Origin: Lactifluus volemus
Taxonomy: Eukaryota; Basidiomycota; Agaricomycetes; Russulales; Russulaceae
DNA: 63,355 bases
Reading direction: 5' to 3'
Assembly (NCBI GenBank): GCA_022376515.1
Contig: WTXI01000212.1
Span: 1 to 63,355 of the forward strand
Every line of letters begins with the position of its first letter. Position 1 is the first letter of the stretch. A model generated the notes under the pieces. It searched no databases. It was given only the letters and a program-made list of their open reading frames with translations, and was not told where the DNA came from. Of the stretch, positions 1 to 11,498 are shown one piece after another. The position numbers and the translations under genes are program-made.

Positions 1-2099
1 CGCAACAGCATCGTCTCGTCCCCAGATGCTCCCGGTGCCGCAGGGACATTCTCGGTCATCCTACCAAAAGACCGCGACATGGTGCAATATATCGTGAACA
101 TCTACTTTGAGCGCCTTAATTTCCATCGGCCCGTCTTTCTACGCCACGAATTCGAGGCGGCCCTTACTCAACTCTACGCGGGCGAGGCGCAACAACATGA
201 TCCCGGTTTCTTGTGCAGCGTGTATCTCCTACTCGCCCTCGGCACACTCTCAGAGCTTAACCACCGTGCATGTGGCCTCGACAATGAAGCCAAAGCCAAG
301 GCAGGCACAGGCACCTCCCCGCCTTTGTCCAATGTCAATGTCCAGTCTCTCATGCCCCCAGAGTGGCCCGAACACGAGGACCTTTTCCGGCGTGCCCTTG
401 CCGTCAAGCCCGAACTCCGTGTTACGATCAGTAGCTTGCAAGCACTTATTCTTCTTCACTGGTACTTGTACACCGAGGTACGTTGGTTTCCTCGTCAAAA
501 CACACTTTCTCGAGCTTTTGATTAATTGTACCGCCGTAGCGTCAAGGCCGTACCCTTTGGCGCCTTGTTGGGAGCATGGTACGCCTCGGCATCGAACTCG
601 GGCTTAACCACGATCCGACCACGCAGAACATCTTTGACGAGTCCGAGTGTCAACTTCGCATCCGTCTTTGGGGGATCGTCCTCGTCCACGATCGCGGCAC
701 ATCACTTCTACTTGGTCGCCCACTTGCAATATCACCAAATGATACCAACACTCCACACCCCATGCGGCCCACGCGGCCCGACGTGAGCGAGCACTTTTTA
801 CTCAGTCATCCAATTGCGCAAATCCAAGCGGACATCATCAATGCGCTATACAGCCCTCACGGTCAGAGTGCGGATTCCACTATACGGCATGCAACGAGGG
901 TCGTGAAAAGCATGGTCGAGTTCCGCCGCCACCTTCCAGAGAGGTACAAGCGATACTTTGGCGGTATAGGAGAGTGGTCCTTAGAAGAGAAGACAAAAGT
1001 TGTACAAGGGATCACAGAAGATGAGGGTTTGACGTTGCTGAAGATCGGGATCGCAAGGATCTTACTCCTTCGCGCACTCTTCTCAAACAAGGACCTCGAC
1101 TTTTCTCAGAGGCACAAGGCACTGTTGGACGGTAAGCCAACTTATCTCATGATTCCCAGAACCTGTCATTGACTGGGATACCCAGCGATCGTCGTTTCGC
1201 ACAACATCATTGTTGTGCACAATCAATTACTCCGCTTCCCTGACATTGCCTTCTTTGTCTCCCCCATTCCTCTTCACATTGCCGCGATGGTTATCCTTTT
1301 CGGGCATATGTCACGTTGCGACTCGCTCCCTCGTCAAGTCGCACTCGAGGATGTTTGGATGGCACTCGACATGCTTCCGTCCTTCCGCTGGCGTTGGGAA
1401 CGCAGGGAGTTGAACGGTAGTCACCCGCTTATCGCGACACTCGCAGAGAAGGTCCTTGGTGTTAACCTGCGTCAAGCTGGCCCATCGTCTCATCCAGTAC
1501 TGATGGCCGAGCTCGACTGGGAGATCGAAGGCACAAGCTCCCCCGTTGCAACCCACACGGCGGCATCGACACCGTCGCTCAGCAACACGAATACTACGTA
1601 CGCCCATGGCGCTTCGGGCACTCCTTCCTTCCCTGGCTCGCCACCCATCGGACCCGCCGTACCAACGCCGTCTCGGATACTCGTTCCCGGCGCGAGCAAC
1701 GGTGCCGGCGCAAGCGGTGGGACCAGCGGACCGCTGGAGACCAAGCTCGCCGAGGTCCCGCCGAATTTGTTCTACCCATTCTACCCCGAAGGCTCCCAGG
1801 CTCAGGGGCGCGGCGCAGGTGCGATGCCGTCTTCCGTCGCCGCTGCAGCCGCAGCCGCCGTCGCCGCAGCTGCAACTGCCACTGGCGGGAATGCTGGGAA
1901 CGGGAGCGGCGCGGGTGGCGATTATGCGAGTTTGCTCGCCGCGGCCACGCAGCAGTCGACGGGGCCTTGGGGCGCGAGTGGGGAAGAGAGCTATATGCTG
2001 GAGGAGAAGGATGTTGGAGTGCCTATTGCTGGTGCGATGAACATATGGATACCGGATCAACGCGCTGTGAGAGGCGGGGGTTACGTGATGGGTCCCTAG
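1..2099 (+). CDS. Fungal transcription factor, fungal_trans domain (3' part of the gene)
   Basis: This is the C-terminal part of a Zn2Cys6-type regulator; the start and any zinc cluster lie upstream of the window. The visible protein opens in the middle-homology (fungal_trans) domain with the block YIVNIYFERLNFHRPVF. It continues across an intron (about 478-539) into GSMVRLGIELGLNHDPT and RLWGIVLVHDRGTSLLLGRP, which are classic landmarks of that domain. A second intron lies at about 1132-1184. The last exon ends at the TAG at 2097-2099 and carries a low-complexity tail with Ser/Thr/Pro stretches and an Ala run followed by Gly/Asn repeats, as is common in activation regions. It presumably acts in the nucleus as a pathway-specific regulator. 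The target pathway cannot be told from sequence. Confidence 0.85.
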
Positions 2100-4333
2100 G
2101 CACCCTTGCTTTGCACGGCAGAGGGTTTGCGATTTGTTTTGTTGTCTTTCCGGGTCTCTCTTGAGGGAGGTGGTGGTGGTGAGTGGTGATCACGAATGGT
2201 ACAGTGTGGTGCGTCACCGTCGTTCTTGCTCTCTCTTAACCTCGTTCTTGTCTTTTGCGTTTCGCTTCTACTCCTTGATTTGTTATCATCCCTTACTTAC
2301 CTCCTAAAGCACCTTCCTCGTCTCTCTTGAACCTGTTTCTGTATTTTCATAAAAAAATTTTGTTTGTTGTTTACCGGGATGTGTTATCGTGTCCCGCCGC
2401 TCTTTTTCTGTGTTAGCCTGCTATTTTTTGATCTCTCTTTTTTTTTCTTTTTGTTCCTAACGTTTGAGTGTCACTGTCGTCTCTTGCTGTAACTATGATA
2501 TGCACTCTTAAGCTGATACGTGCCGTTCTTGTTCGTCTCTCTACCTTTGCGCCGAGTTGCTATCGTGGGCAATCTACACATGCTGCATGAAACGTGGCTA
2601 CATCTACTGGCACACTTCACTGTGCATTTCAAATGACGACCTTGGCACTTTCGGCAAGCTCCTCGCCACAATGCCGCTATCATGCTCTTACCCATGGTCC
2701 TGGGCCATGGACTCATCCACAACCCCTTACTGTTCATCCAAAAGACGAGAGCGACGGTAATGTCACTGACAGCGCCGCCCGAAGCTAGCGGAAAACTGGC
2801 AGGCTCAGTTCCCAACCAAAAGTCGACCGCTGGCCCCTTTGCACTAGTACAGTATGGTCACTCTCGGCGGCAAAGCCGGGTGGTGCCTCTACGATACTGT
2901 AAACTGGTAAAAGGTTTTGTTTGAAAAAGTGGGCAGCGCGCAGGCGCTGCGAAAAATTAAGCACAGTGCTTGCGTGCGCAGTGTGCGTGGTAAGGTTATT
3001 TATTGCGCCCCCCTATCCCCTGAGTGTGAAACTGGTGAACTGGTGACTCAGCTCATGGAACTACAATATTTAATTCGGCGGTGTCGTTAGGCGCCCGGCG
3101 GTGCGTGCGTGCTCGTGTGACGGTCCGCGTCTAGAGCTGAACGCCACGCTAAGCTCCGAGTTGGGTCGTAGAAATGCGAGGATGACACCACCTAACGTGA
3201 TTGTTGGGGAAGGAGGGAATATATGTGCCTTACAATTTGATGAATCGTATAGGTTCAGATTGGCAAAGGTTTCTCTAAACCGAGCGCAATGCGCACAACT
3301 TGAAGTGATCTTGTGCCCTATACAGACCCTTGCAAAAACTTTTTTTTTTATGTTGCGATTTGACCAAGGGTAGTTACCAGAGTCCCTTCAAATTTCAACT
3401 TGAAATGAGTGAGCCAGCCCCATTTTTTTTGGATGGGGCCATGCAGTCCACACGTTGTCCTAGGGGTATCAGAATTTTCGAGTAATTTGGCACCCCTTGG
3501 GCGTTAGCACCACTGGACTTATGGCCGTCTAATCCTCTGGATCCGGCCGTAGCGCTTGTAGGGAAGCACCATCTACAATTGAGGGAGTTTCGGAAGTAGT
3601 AATGTACGTTCCGCCGGTGACAATAGAGTAAAGTTACGCCAGGTGTCGGTGAGGGCGACTTGGTCATCTCACAAAAAAAGAAATGTTCTAGAGTGAGCAT
3701 GTATGAATTCATCAAATTAAACCATTTCTGTATTGATCTGGAGGATTCATACTTGGACTACTATATTGGAACCACCGTCAGAACCACTTGGTCATCCATT
3801 GACAAAAGTCACGTACTGGCTGTGTGAACAGTATGACCAAATTGATTCCAAGTCAGTTCAAAGCATGCATGTAGGCAATGTTGTGCACAAGTAGAGACAT
3901 GGACTCCATGTGGGAAAGACATACTATTATGCCACATCTCCATGTATGTATTGTAGTGATCATGAGACACTTCCAGAATCAGTCACTCGGATGGCATCAC
4001 CTGTTGTGAAGTCAGTGAACATGGACAACAGGAGCAATTTGAAGGATGTTGTGGTAGCTATGGTGTTCAACTTGGAGTCTTGGACTCGGAAGTGGCGCCA
4101 CCCATAATTAAACTCCGACATCATATGCGGTCCATACCTTTAGTTGACATACAGTAGGCCATAAATTTTACATTCGCTCTACCCTACTGAAATTTTGTAT
4201 GGAACACATATTATCTGTTGTCTAGGCTACCCACTCAAATTCTGGTGGTGACTGAGTGTTTATTTATCAAGTTAAGTTATTCAAAGGTGACAATTGACTG
4301 GCCATCAGTAAACCTAACGAAACCTTTTTTGGG

Positions 4334-4373
4334 CTTGCTCAAGCTTGCTCAAGATTGAGCAAGCTTGAGCAAG
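4334..4373. repeat. Perfect palindrome made of AAGCTTGAGC units
   Basis: The arm CTTGCTCAAGCTTGCTCAA (4334-4352) is followed by a 2-nt spacer and its exact reverse complement (4355-4373). Each arm holds two overlapping copies of a 10-bp unit, and one more unit fragment flanks the palindrome. It could be the terminal or subterminal part of a small non-autonomous element. No partner end was found nearby. Confidence 0.8.
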
Positions 4374-4490
4374 CTTGAAAGGACACAAAATAGCAAAAGT
4401 TCAAAAGGAACCTAAACTTACCCCAAAAGTTGTTTCTGCTGTATTTTCAAAAGTAAAAAAGGTGAGGCATTCTGTGGTATAAATAAAGTC

Positions 4491-4544
4491 AACTTTCTCA
4501 CTTTTCCACTTTCCCACTTGCAGAAGTGAAAAAGTGTGAAAGTT
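4491..4544. repeat. Imperfect inverted repeat (hairpin, 21-nt arms)
   Basis: The arms at 4491-4511 and 4524-4544 match at 19 of 21 positions with a 12-nt loop. They are built from ACTTT/CACTTTT motifs. It lies about 120 bp from the AAGCTTGAGC palindrome, so both may belong to one decayed repeat element. Confidence 0.7.
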
Positions 4545-4992
4545 TTTGCACCATTTACTGATGACTGGTCCCGATCGTCGGATGGATTGATTCGATATAG
4601 TATTACTGTAGGATCAGGAATGCAACGACATTTGATGCCGGCACAGTATCTTGTACAACATAGACAAAGATGCGGAGAAAATTCCAAATGGGTTAGGACT
4701 TGCAGGCGTCGGAGGCGATGTTGGCAGTGGCAGTGAGTGACGACTTGATATTTTTCAGGAATTGAAGACTTTATTTATTTTCGACCTGCTCTGTCCCGCT
4801 GGTTGACATACCATGACATAGCATTTCCATCTCTATCTGTTTTCTCTATTCTTCAAACTTCCAAACGTGTCTATCCTCGCGCACTCTAGAACTGGCATAA
4901 TCGCGCTTTCCAAGTGACCGGTGACCGAACGCGTTGTCACCCAACAAACCCGCCGTCTGAACCTGCGGTGTTGCGCTCAGTTGTCAAGCTCC

Positions 4993-6448
4993 TCAAGCAA
5001 CCATCACCGCGCCCAGAGCCTTCGCGAGTTTCCTAGCAGGCCGCAGCACTTCCCCACGCTCACCCATCACTGTCAACTGGACCGCCTCACCCCCGGCCCT
5101 GTCGCTCTCCCGATCTTCCAGAACAGGAAGGGAAGAGGAAGAGTCGGGCGGTGCACGCACGAGCTCCCAGCGCCCAAAAGCCCAGTTCAGAATCCACCAC
5201 GACCGCCCCCCGGGATCGTTCGAGTCTTCGGCTAAAGTAGTGCCAGTGCTAGGTGTTGTTACGAAACGAATAAACCCTTTCACGCGGTAGACGCTTTCTT
5301 TTGGGAGTTGTTGGAGCGCCGCGGATAGTGTGGGTTCATCCAAAGATGGTGCTGAGGATGTAGGAGCCTGAGGGTTGTGCGTCGCTGCGGCGGTGGATTC
5401 TTCGGGGTAATCGCCGTGAGGATCAGGATCAGAGTGGTTGCACGCTTCTGTGTGTTTGTGCACTGGAGCAGATGCACCTCGAAGCAAGGTGACGGTCTCC
5501 ACCTCGTCATGGTGTTGTGCCATGCCATTCTCCATAATTGGCTGGGTAGGGTGTTGCGCGGTATCACTGAACAGCTTCGAGTCGAGGCCAAAGATGAGCG
5601 TGGGGTCGACCGATTTGCCCAAGCAGCGGATCTTGGGCGTGAGTTCGTTTAGCGTGTTGAGGTGCTCCATGACGTCGTCAAGCGCACGCTCAGTGATGTG
5701 TTCCCATTTATTCTGTATTAGAATTGTCGGTCAGAATAATGCAAAGTAAGGGTAGGAGCTGACGATAAGAAGGACATCGGTGTATTGCGCTTGCATGCGC
5801 GCCGTCACGCTCGTGTCTTCGTAGCCAGTAAAGTTCTCCGCATCGATTACGGTGACAATCGCATCTAGAGCGAGCGCACGTGAGGTTTCGCGCTCCAGCT
5901 CACGAATTTGGAATGCGAGGGTGGCAGGAAAGGCAGATCCGCTGGGGAAAGACGGGCCGATAAGCGAGGTGCAGGGAAGGGGTGAGATGCGACATACGAA
6001 GACTCTATGATGATTCGGTCTGGATGAAACTTTTCTGTGCTTGGGTTGAGAGAGGAATGGATGTGGACAGTCAAAGGTGGTACCTAATATTTCTAGCAGT
6101 GCGGTCTTCATTTGGCCAACGAGCACGCAACACCTGTTCTTCCCGAGCGCATGATCAGAATACGAATAAAGAATGTGATGAATCTCACATGCAACCATTC
6201 AGGATCTCACTAACAGCAGTTAGACTGCTCTGCTTTGCTAGTTGGCTGTCAACTGAACAGGTCGACCAACGGTCAGTATCAACTACAAGTAGCAACGAAG
6301 TGGTTGTATGATGACCTTCAATGTCGCCAAATTCATTCTTGAGAAGAACGACGCGATAATTTGCAGGAAGTTGAGGAAGGAGGGATAGGATGATTGAGGT
6401 TTTGCCCGCACCGAGAAAGCCAGTAAAGACGGTGATTGGGATAGTCAT
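4993..6448 (-). CDS. CobW/P47K-family zinc-metallochaperone GTPase (ZNG1/CBWD-like)
   Basis: Predicted GTP-binding metal chaperone of the COG0523 group; eukaryotic members deliver zinc to client enzymes. Six exons give about 393 residues: 6448-6316, 6252-6189, 6133-6084, 6034-5998, 5941-5764 and 5712-4993. All junctions keep frame. The N-terminus reads ITVFTGFLGAGKTS, a Walker A motif. The metal-binding C-x-C-C motif (GCMCC, near residue 65) is formed only across the second splice junction, which supports the model. IIIESSG and IVTVIDAENF follow. The C-terminal CobW_C domain contains VYRVKGFIRF and WWILNWAFGRWEL, with a His/Asp/Glu-rich linker between. One donor (GTCAGC, at 5763) is weak. The gene is divergent from CWH43, with only 117 bp between the start codons. 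Confidence 0.9.
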
Positions 6449-6565
6449 AATTAAGTCGGTCCGGATCTATCTCGGGTCACACGTATGCCCGTCATCGGCG
6501 TGCTTCTCAAGCGCTGATGGTACCCCATCGAGCAAAAGAACCGTTTCCAACAACGTACAACCAAC

Positions 6566-9500
6566 ATGACTGGCAGTAATATGCCCCCCTCAACTCTGTT
6601 CACTATCAGAGCTTCTACAGTTGCCCGACTGCACACTTTCCTGTCATTCACCGCATTCTTTGGAGCCCTTGTCATAGCTTGTTCCCTCCACTATACAAAG
6701 GTCGTAAAGAATGCCGTTTCAGGCTGGCCAGAGGAGTGGTTTCCAAGCGTATCTGCAACGTGAGTATTTGCCTACTCCTTCAACTGAAATTACTCTCTTC
6801 GTTCCATCTGTCCTGTCTGTTTCTATCGTCCAAGTCTCCTCATCCATTTCCCTGGCCTGTCCTATAGTATAGGTGACTGGTATCCAGAACGAAATTTCTT
6901 TCAATTCCTCATAGCTGTAAATTCTGGTGAGTCCTCTCGTGCTGTCTGCCCGTCAAGAGACTAAAGGCGCTCCTTTAGGCCCTCGCTTTGCCCTCCTTGG
7001 CTTGGCGTACCTACGTGGTCGCGTTTCCTCACCTTCCTCTATCCTCCCCGGCTTCTTGTTGGCAACAGGCATACTACGCACGCTTGCTTGCGGAGGCTGG
7101 GTCTTTGTAACATCTAGCGACGATCATGACGTCCATGATGTCCTCATGATCGGGTATATTGTGCTCAACATCCCTTGGATGTTAGGCAACATTCGCCTCT
7201 CGCATGGAAAGGTGCACCGTCGAAGGTATGTGTACTCGATACGCGAGCCACTCAAAGCTTGACACGCCTTCTATGACGTCAGGGTCAGAATTGCCTCCCT
7301 GTAAGTAGTGGTCCTATCCTTGGTAGTAACTTATGGTCCTGAACTCGTGGGTTTTCAGGTTTTGGGTCTCCCTCATTCCCATGATTTACTTTTTTGTACA
7401 ACATAAAGTTCACCACATCCCGGGCGGTACGTATTTCCTTGGTCTTTCACGCGATAGCTGAATCATGTGATTGCTCGCTTTTCATTGGACAGCATATACT
7501 CACTACGCCTTCTTCGAATGGTCACTCATATTGTTCGACATATTGTACGACTCGGTCACAATCCTAGATTTCGAGAACAACGAATCAGAGGTGAGCTGCG
7601 TACATCTTTGTCTCATTATGCAGGTTTCTCATTCATCTGCATGCAGGTTTCCATCAACAATCAGGTCGATTCTAGAAGTGCCAGTGGACACAGGGCAGAG
7701 AACCAGAATGAAATGTACAATTTACTCTATCGTCTCCCTTGAACTCTAACTCAATCATTATTTCTGCCATTTGCACCCCAATCGTTCGTGTTGAGTTCAG
7801 AACGAAAAGTCTGGCAAACGAACCGAGCGACCCAAGTGTATCCACACCATCTGTTGGGGACAAGTCGCCCCTTGTACAGAATCGCCCAGAAATTCGTGCT
7901 GAAAAATCCATAGTCTGTGTCACCCAACTTCTCGCTTCTCTCCGGCCATCCTTGAGTTTCTTGTCGGACCTGTATTTTGGTGAGCCCTAACTTTATAATA
8001 TCACGCTGGGTAAGGTTGACTCCGTCCAACTCGACTGGCAGCATACCAGTCTTGGACTCTAATCACGGCACTCCCCGTCACCCTCTTCTACTTCTCCGTC
8101 TGGGAGCTAGCTCTAGCCGGGCCAGAGTTTTCTTCGCTTGCCACGCTTGCTCCATTCTTCCTCGGATTCTCCCCCGTCCTATCATTTGCTACTTCTCATG
8201 GCGGTCGTACAGCATTGGCCGCCGCCGCCGGGGCCATCGGTCTGGGGCTCTGGTGGGCGGAGAGCATGTGGGTCCGACTTGGCGCTGTAATGTTCGGCGT
8301 CTTCTGTACAGGAATTCGTTGGGCCGCGGAGTGGCAAGCAGATGTCGAAAGCGGATATCACGCAGTCGGTGCGCCATCTCGCGTTCCCACTCCTAATCGT
8401 TCGCGTATCATGATTATTGATGTCTTCTATCTCGGATCTTCAGTGTTTCTGCTGGGCCTTATTCTCTCTTCTCTCTCGAAACACTTGAACCATGGGAATA
8501 ACCCAGGTACGTGTCCTCTTCTTTCAATCTCGGCAAGCGACCGTCTCTTATCAACTCGATAACCACCTTACAGCATGGCCAATTATAGATTCTACTTCAG
8601 GGGGCCAACATGTCCTTGTTCTTGTCATCGGCTTCCTTTCCTTCATCGAATTTGGAACGCGTCCGAATTCTCCATTCCCTGCTGCCCTGGTTTCGGTGTC
8701 CTCGACGGTTTCTCAGGATTCCAACAAATCTTCCAAGGTTCACAATGGCCAGACCCCAGCTTCACAAGAATCATGGCTACTTCCGTCCCTAGCCTTTGGT
8801 TCCCTAATCTACTCCCTTCACGATCGGCTGTCTGACCCCAGCTCTCTTGTCGCCTGGTCCTGGTCTGGGTTCCCCATTACTGGTCCTCACCCGCATATCC
8901 ATGCACCGCTCACACTCCTCACGCAAGTGGCAGGGGTTTTCTTGGTTCTTGGCCTCTCGCCGACTTCACGCGCCATCGTCGAGCTCCCAAATATCTCCAC
9001 TCATCCACTCATCTTCGCAGTTGGCGCTCTGTCGACTTATATCCTTCACACGCGTAGTGGATGGATCGGCTATACTGGCGGGTTACTACATGCTGCGTTC
9101 TTGACGATCATTACGCCCCCGCTGCTACAGAGTGCAGGCGCCGCTGCGCGAGCCCGCGGTGTGGGCCGTGTGTTTGGAACGGCATGGGCGGTCTGGACAG
9201 TATTCATGTTCGTCAGCACGTTCACCGTCGCGTATGCGTTTGTTCCAGGCGCATGGAGCTTCCGTGAGCGCACAGACCTGTAAGTCAATCTCGTTTCGCT
9301 GCATCGGGCATCGCTCCTAACCTGGCATCCCTTCAACCCTCTATTCCACCAGGGTGCTAACCGCACAACTCACCCTTCTCGCGCCGATCTTCAATTGGAA
9401 CTCTCTATCGATGTCCTCTCCTGCGCCGCCTCTGCCTCCTATACCGAAATCAACTCGTCGCTACATTCGCGCTGCACTTGCTCTCGTTGCGGTCGTTGCG

Positions 9501-10952
9501 CTCATTGGCCCGCTCAGGAGGTCTGCACCGGCAACGCCAGCACCAGCACCAGCACACGCGCGTGCAAGAATCCTTAACGCTGGTATTTGGACGGTGCACT
9601 TTGGTATCGACAATAAGGGACGTGATAGCCAGCGAGGTATGCGGGACCTGTTCCGTGACATGGATCTCGACATCGTTGGCCTTCTCGAGACAGATTTACA
9701 TGTAAGCTAGCATCGCCGTCCCTAGGTTTGTAGGCTACGCTAACGATTCTTCCGTGCAGAGAGCGGTATTCGGAAGCAGAGATTTGTGAGTGAAAGGGCT
9801 GTCCCCATCGACGGTATCACTGAATTTGCCTCCTCAAGAACACGTGTAGCGGTTGAAGACCTAGGCTACGTGCGTATCGACGGCGCATTCTTTTTGTAGT
9901 TGCTCACCAATGGTTATAGTATGTAGATATTGGACCAGGACCTAACAAGCACACCTGGGGCTGCGTGCTCCTATCAAAGGTCCGCCCCATTCCTGTATTG
10001 AGGGGCACTAAACTTGACCATCGTGGCACTTAGTTCCCTATTCTAAAAACCCGGCATCATCTCCTCCCCTCACCGGACGGGGAGCTTGCACCGGCGATTG
10101 AGGCTGTGATTGACGCCTATGGCGTAAACGTGACGGTAGTCGTTGCGCATAACGGTCAAGGTAGTACCTTTGGGGTATGAATCGAGTCGTACTGTTATAT
10201 CTGACGGACTTGGTTCAAGAGGAGACGCCTCTCGACCGAGAACTGCAGTCTACTGAACTCGCGCGAATCATGTCCTCGTCATACCCAGACCCGCTCATCT
10301 TCCTCGGATACGTTGTCACGGATCCCCATGCCAAACGTCGTGAGTATCTGTGGTGCTTTCTGTGAACCCATTCGAACCCACTTGTTTTTTTTCAGCTGCG
10401 CCATACGAAATCATGGTCACCGACGGCCGCGTTCACGACATCTACAAGGACGACCATGACCGCTGGTGCGAGTACATATTTTACCGCGGACTCTACAGGA
10501 CGGCCTACGCCCGTGTCTCGCGCGGCTTTATCACGGATACTGAGCTGCAAGTGGGGCAGTTCGCCGTGCCGAGCTACGGTAAGACCACAGGTGATGTGGC
10601 CGAAGTCGATCGTTACCTGCAAGTTGCGAAAGACGAGCTTCCTAAGGAACACGTACGTCTTTTTTTTCCCTCTTTCTCCAGAAAGGTGCGAACACTCACC
10701 TCCTCATGCTCACCCCGCGTCATGTATAGTGGTTCCCTGACGCTTTCTACGGCAACGAGTACTACGGTGGCGTACGGGGTCATTTTTATCACGTCTTTAA
10801 CGCAGTGCGTATCCTCTTATTCTTTTTCCCCTTTTTTTTTTCTGCGTTCAAACATTGAGCATATTGGAACTGACAACCGCTAAAAAAAAAAAAATTTCTG
10901 ATAGCCGCTGTACTTCAAATTCCCTCCAGGCGCATCACCATCAGTCCTTTGA
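6566..10952 (+). CDS. CWH43: Cwh43-like protein of GPI-anchor lipid remodelling
   Basis: Cwh43 helps replace diacylglycerol with ceramide on GPI anchors in the secretory pathway. The N-terminus is a Frag1/DRAM/Sfk1 (PGAP2-like) multi-spanning domain, with TM segments such as [19 protein letters not shown] and a GDWYPERN block. A second hydrophobic region (about 8000-9280) follows, with the [18 protein letters not shown] and [11 protein letters not shown] segments. The C-terminus is an endonuclease/exonuclease/phosphatase-type domain: [67 protein letters not shown] and [18 protein letters not shown]. There are more than ten exons and the TGA is at 10950-10952. The two halves are separate proteins in animals (PGAP2 and PGAP2IP) and fused in fungi; the fused order is seen here. 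Exact exon ends in the middle third are less certain. Confidence 0.88.
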
Positions 10953-11498
10953 ATTTTCTTAGACTAAAAGGCTAGCCATTTCTTCTTGTTTTAGTGGCGT
11001 AGTCACATCGTTGTTTGTCCATCCCTATTTCCCTAATTGTTCGCAGGGACATTAAACTTACGCTCGACCGGTGTCCCCGAGGGTCCCTGAGGACGATCGT
11101 AGTTTACCCGAGCGTCACCCAATCACACATTTGTCTTTGAAGCATCATGGCGGAGATGGGCACGATCTCCCCTTATCCGCCGTTCCCTTCGACGTCGAAT
11201 CGCACTGGCTCGTTTGTTTTTTCCGTTTGGTTCGAGTCGAACATTCGTCTCGTTGTGAGTGTGAGCTTTACCTGTGCAACCAACCCCGTAGAATGGATAA
11301 ACCTTGATTTCTCGCAAAATTCTGGGCTGACCCGCCGACGTCCTTTTGGGGATAAGTTATTAGGTTACGGACGACTCGGACGGTTTTTTTGGGGATGGAT
11401 GAGGATCCACATCCTGCGAAAATTCTGAGTTCTGATGATGAAACACCCCAAACCTAGTGGACAGGACACGGCGGGGTGGGTGGCTGCTTCGTCTTTCG
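10953..11498. other. Tail-to-tail intergenic region, CWH43 and AP-3 beta
   Basis: This is the region between two converging stop codons. It holds A/T-rich 3' UTR-like sequence and no recognisable gene or RNA. Confidence 0.7.

Larger units (their letters stand above)
2100..4920. other. Gene-free stretch with repeat-like sequence
   Basis: No conserved coding region is visible. The first few hundred bases are T-rich and are probably the 3' UTR of the transcription factor. From about 2830 the composition changes to mixed AT-rich sequence with short repeats, including a 19-bp-arm palindrome at 4334 and a long hairpin at 4491. It probably holds decayed transposable-element debris. The ORFs here (up to 114 codons) show no recognisable similarity and are likely chance. 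Confidence 0.5.

Noticed and set aside
2471..2815. 114-codon minus-strand ORF after the transcription factor
   Set aside because: No recognisable domain, an unusual composition, and no supporting splice or start context.
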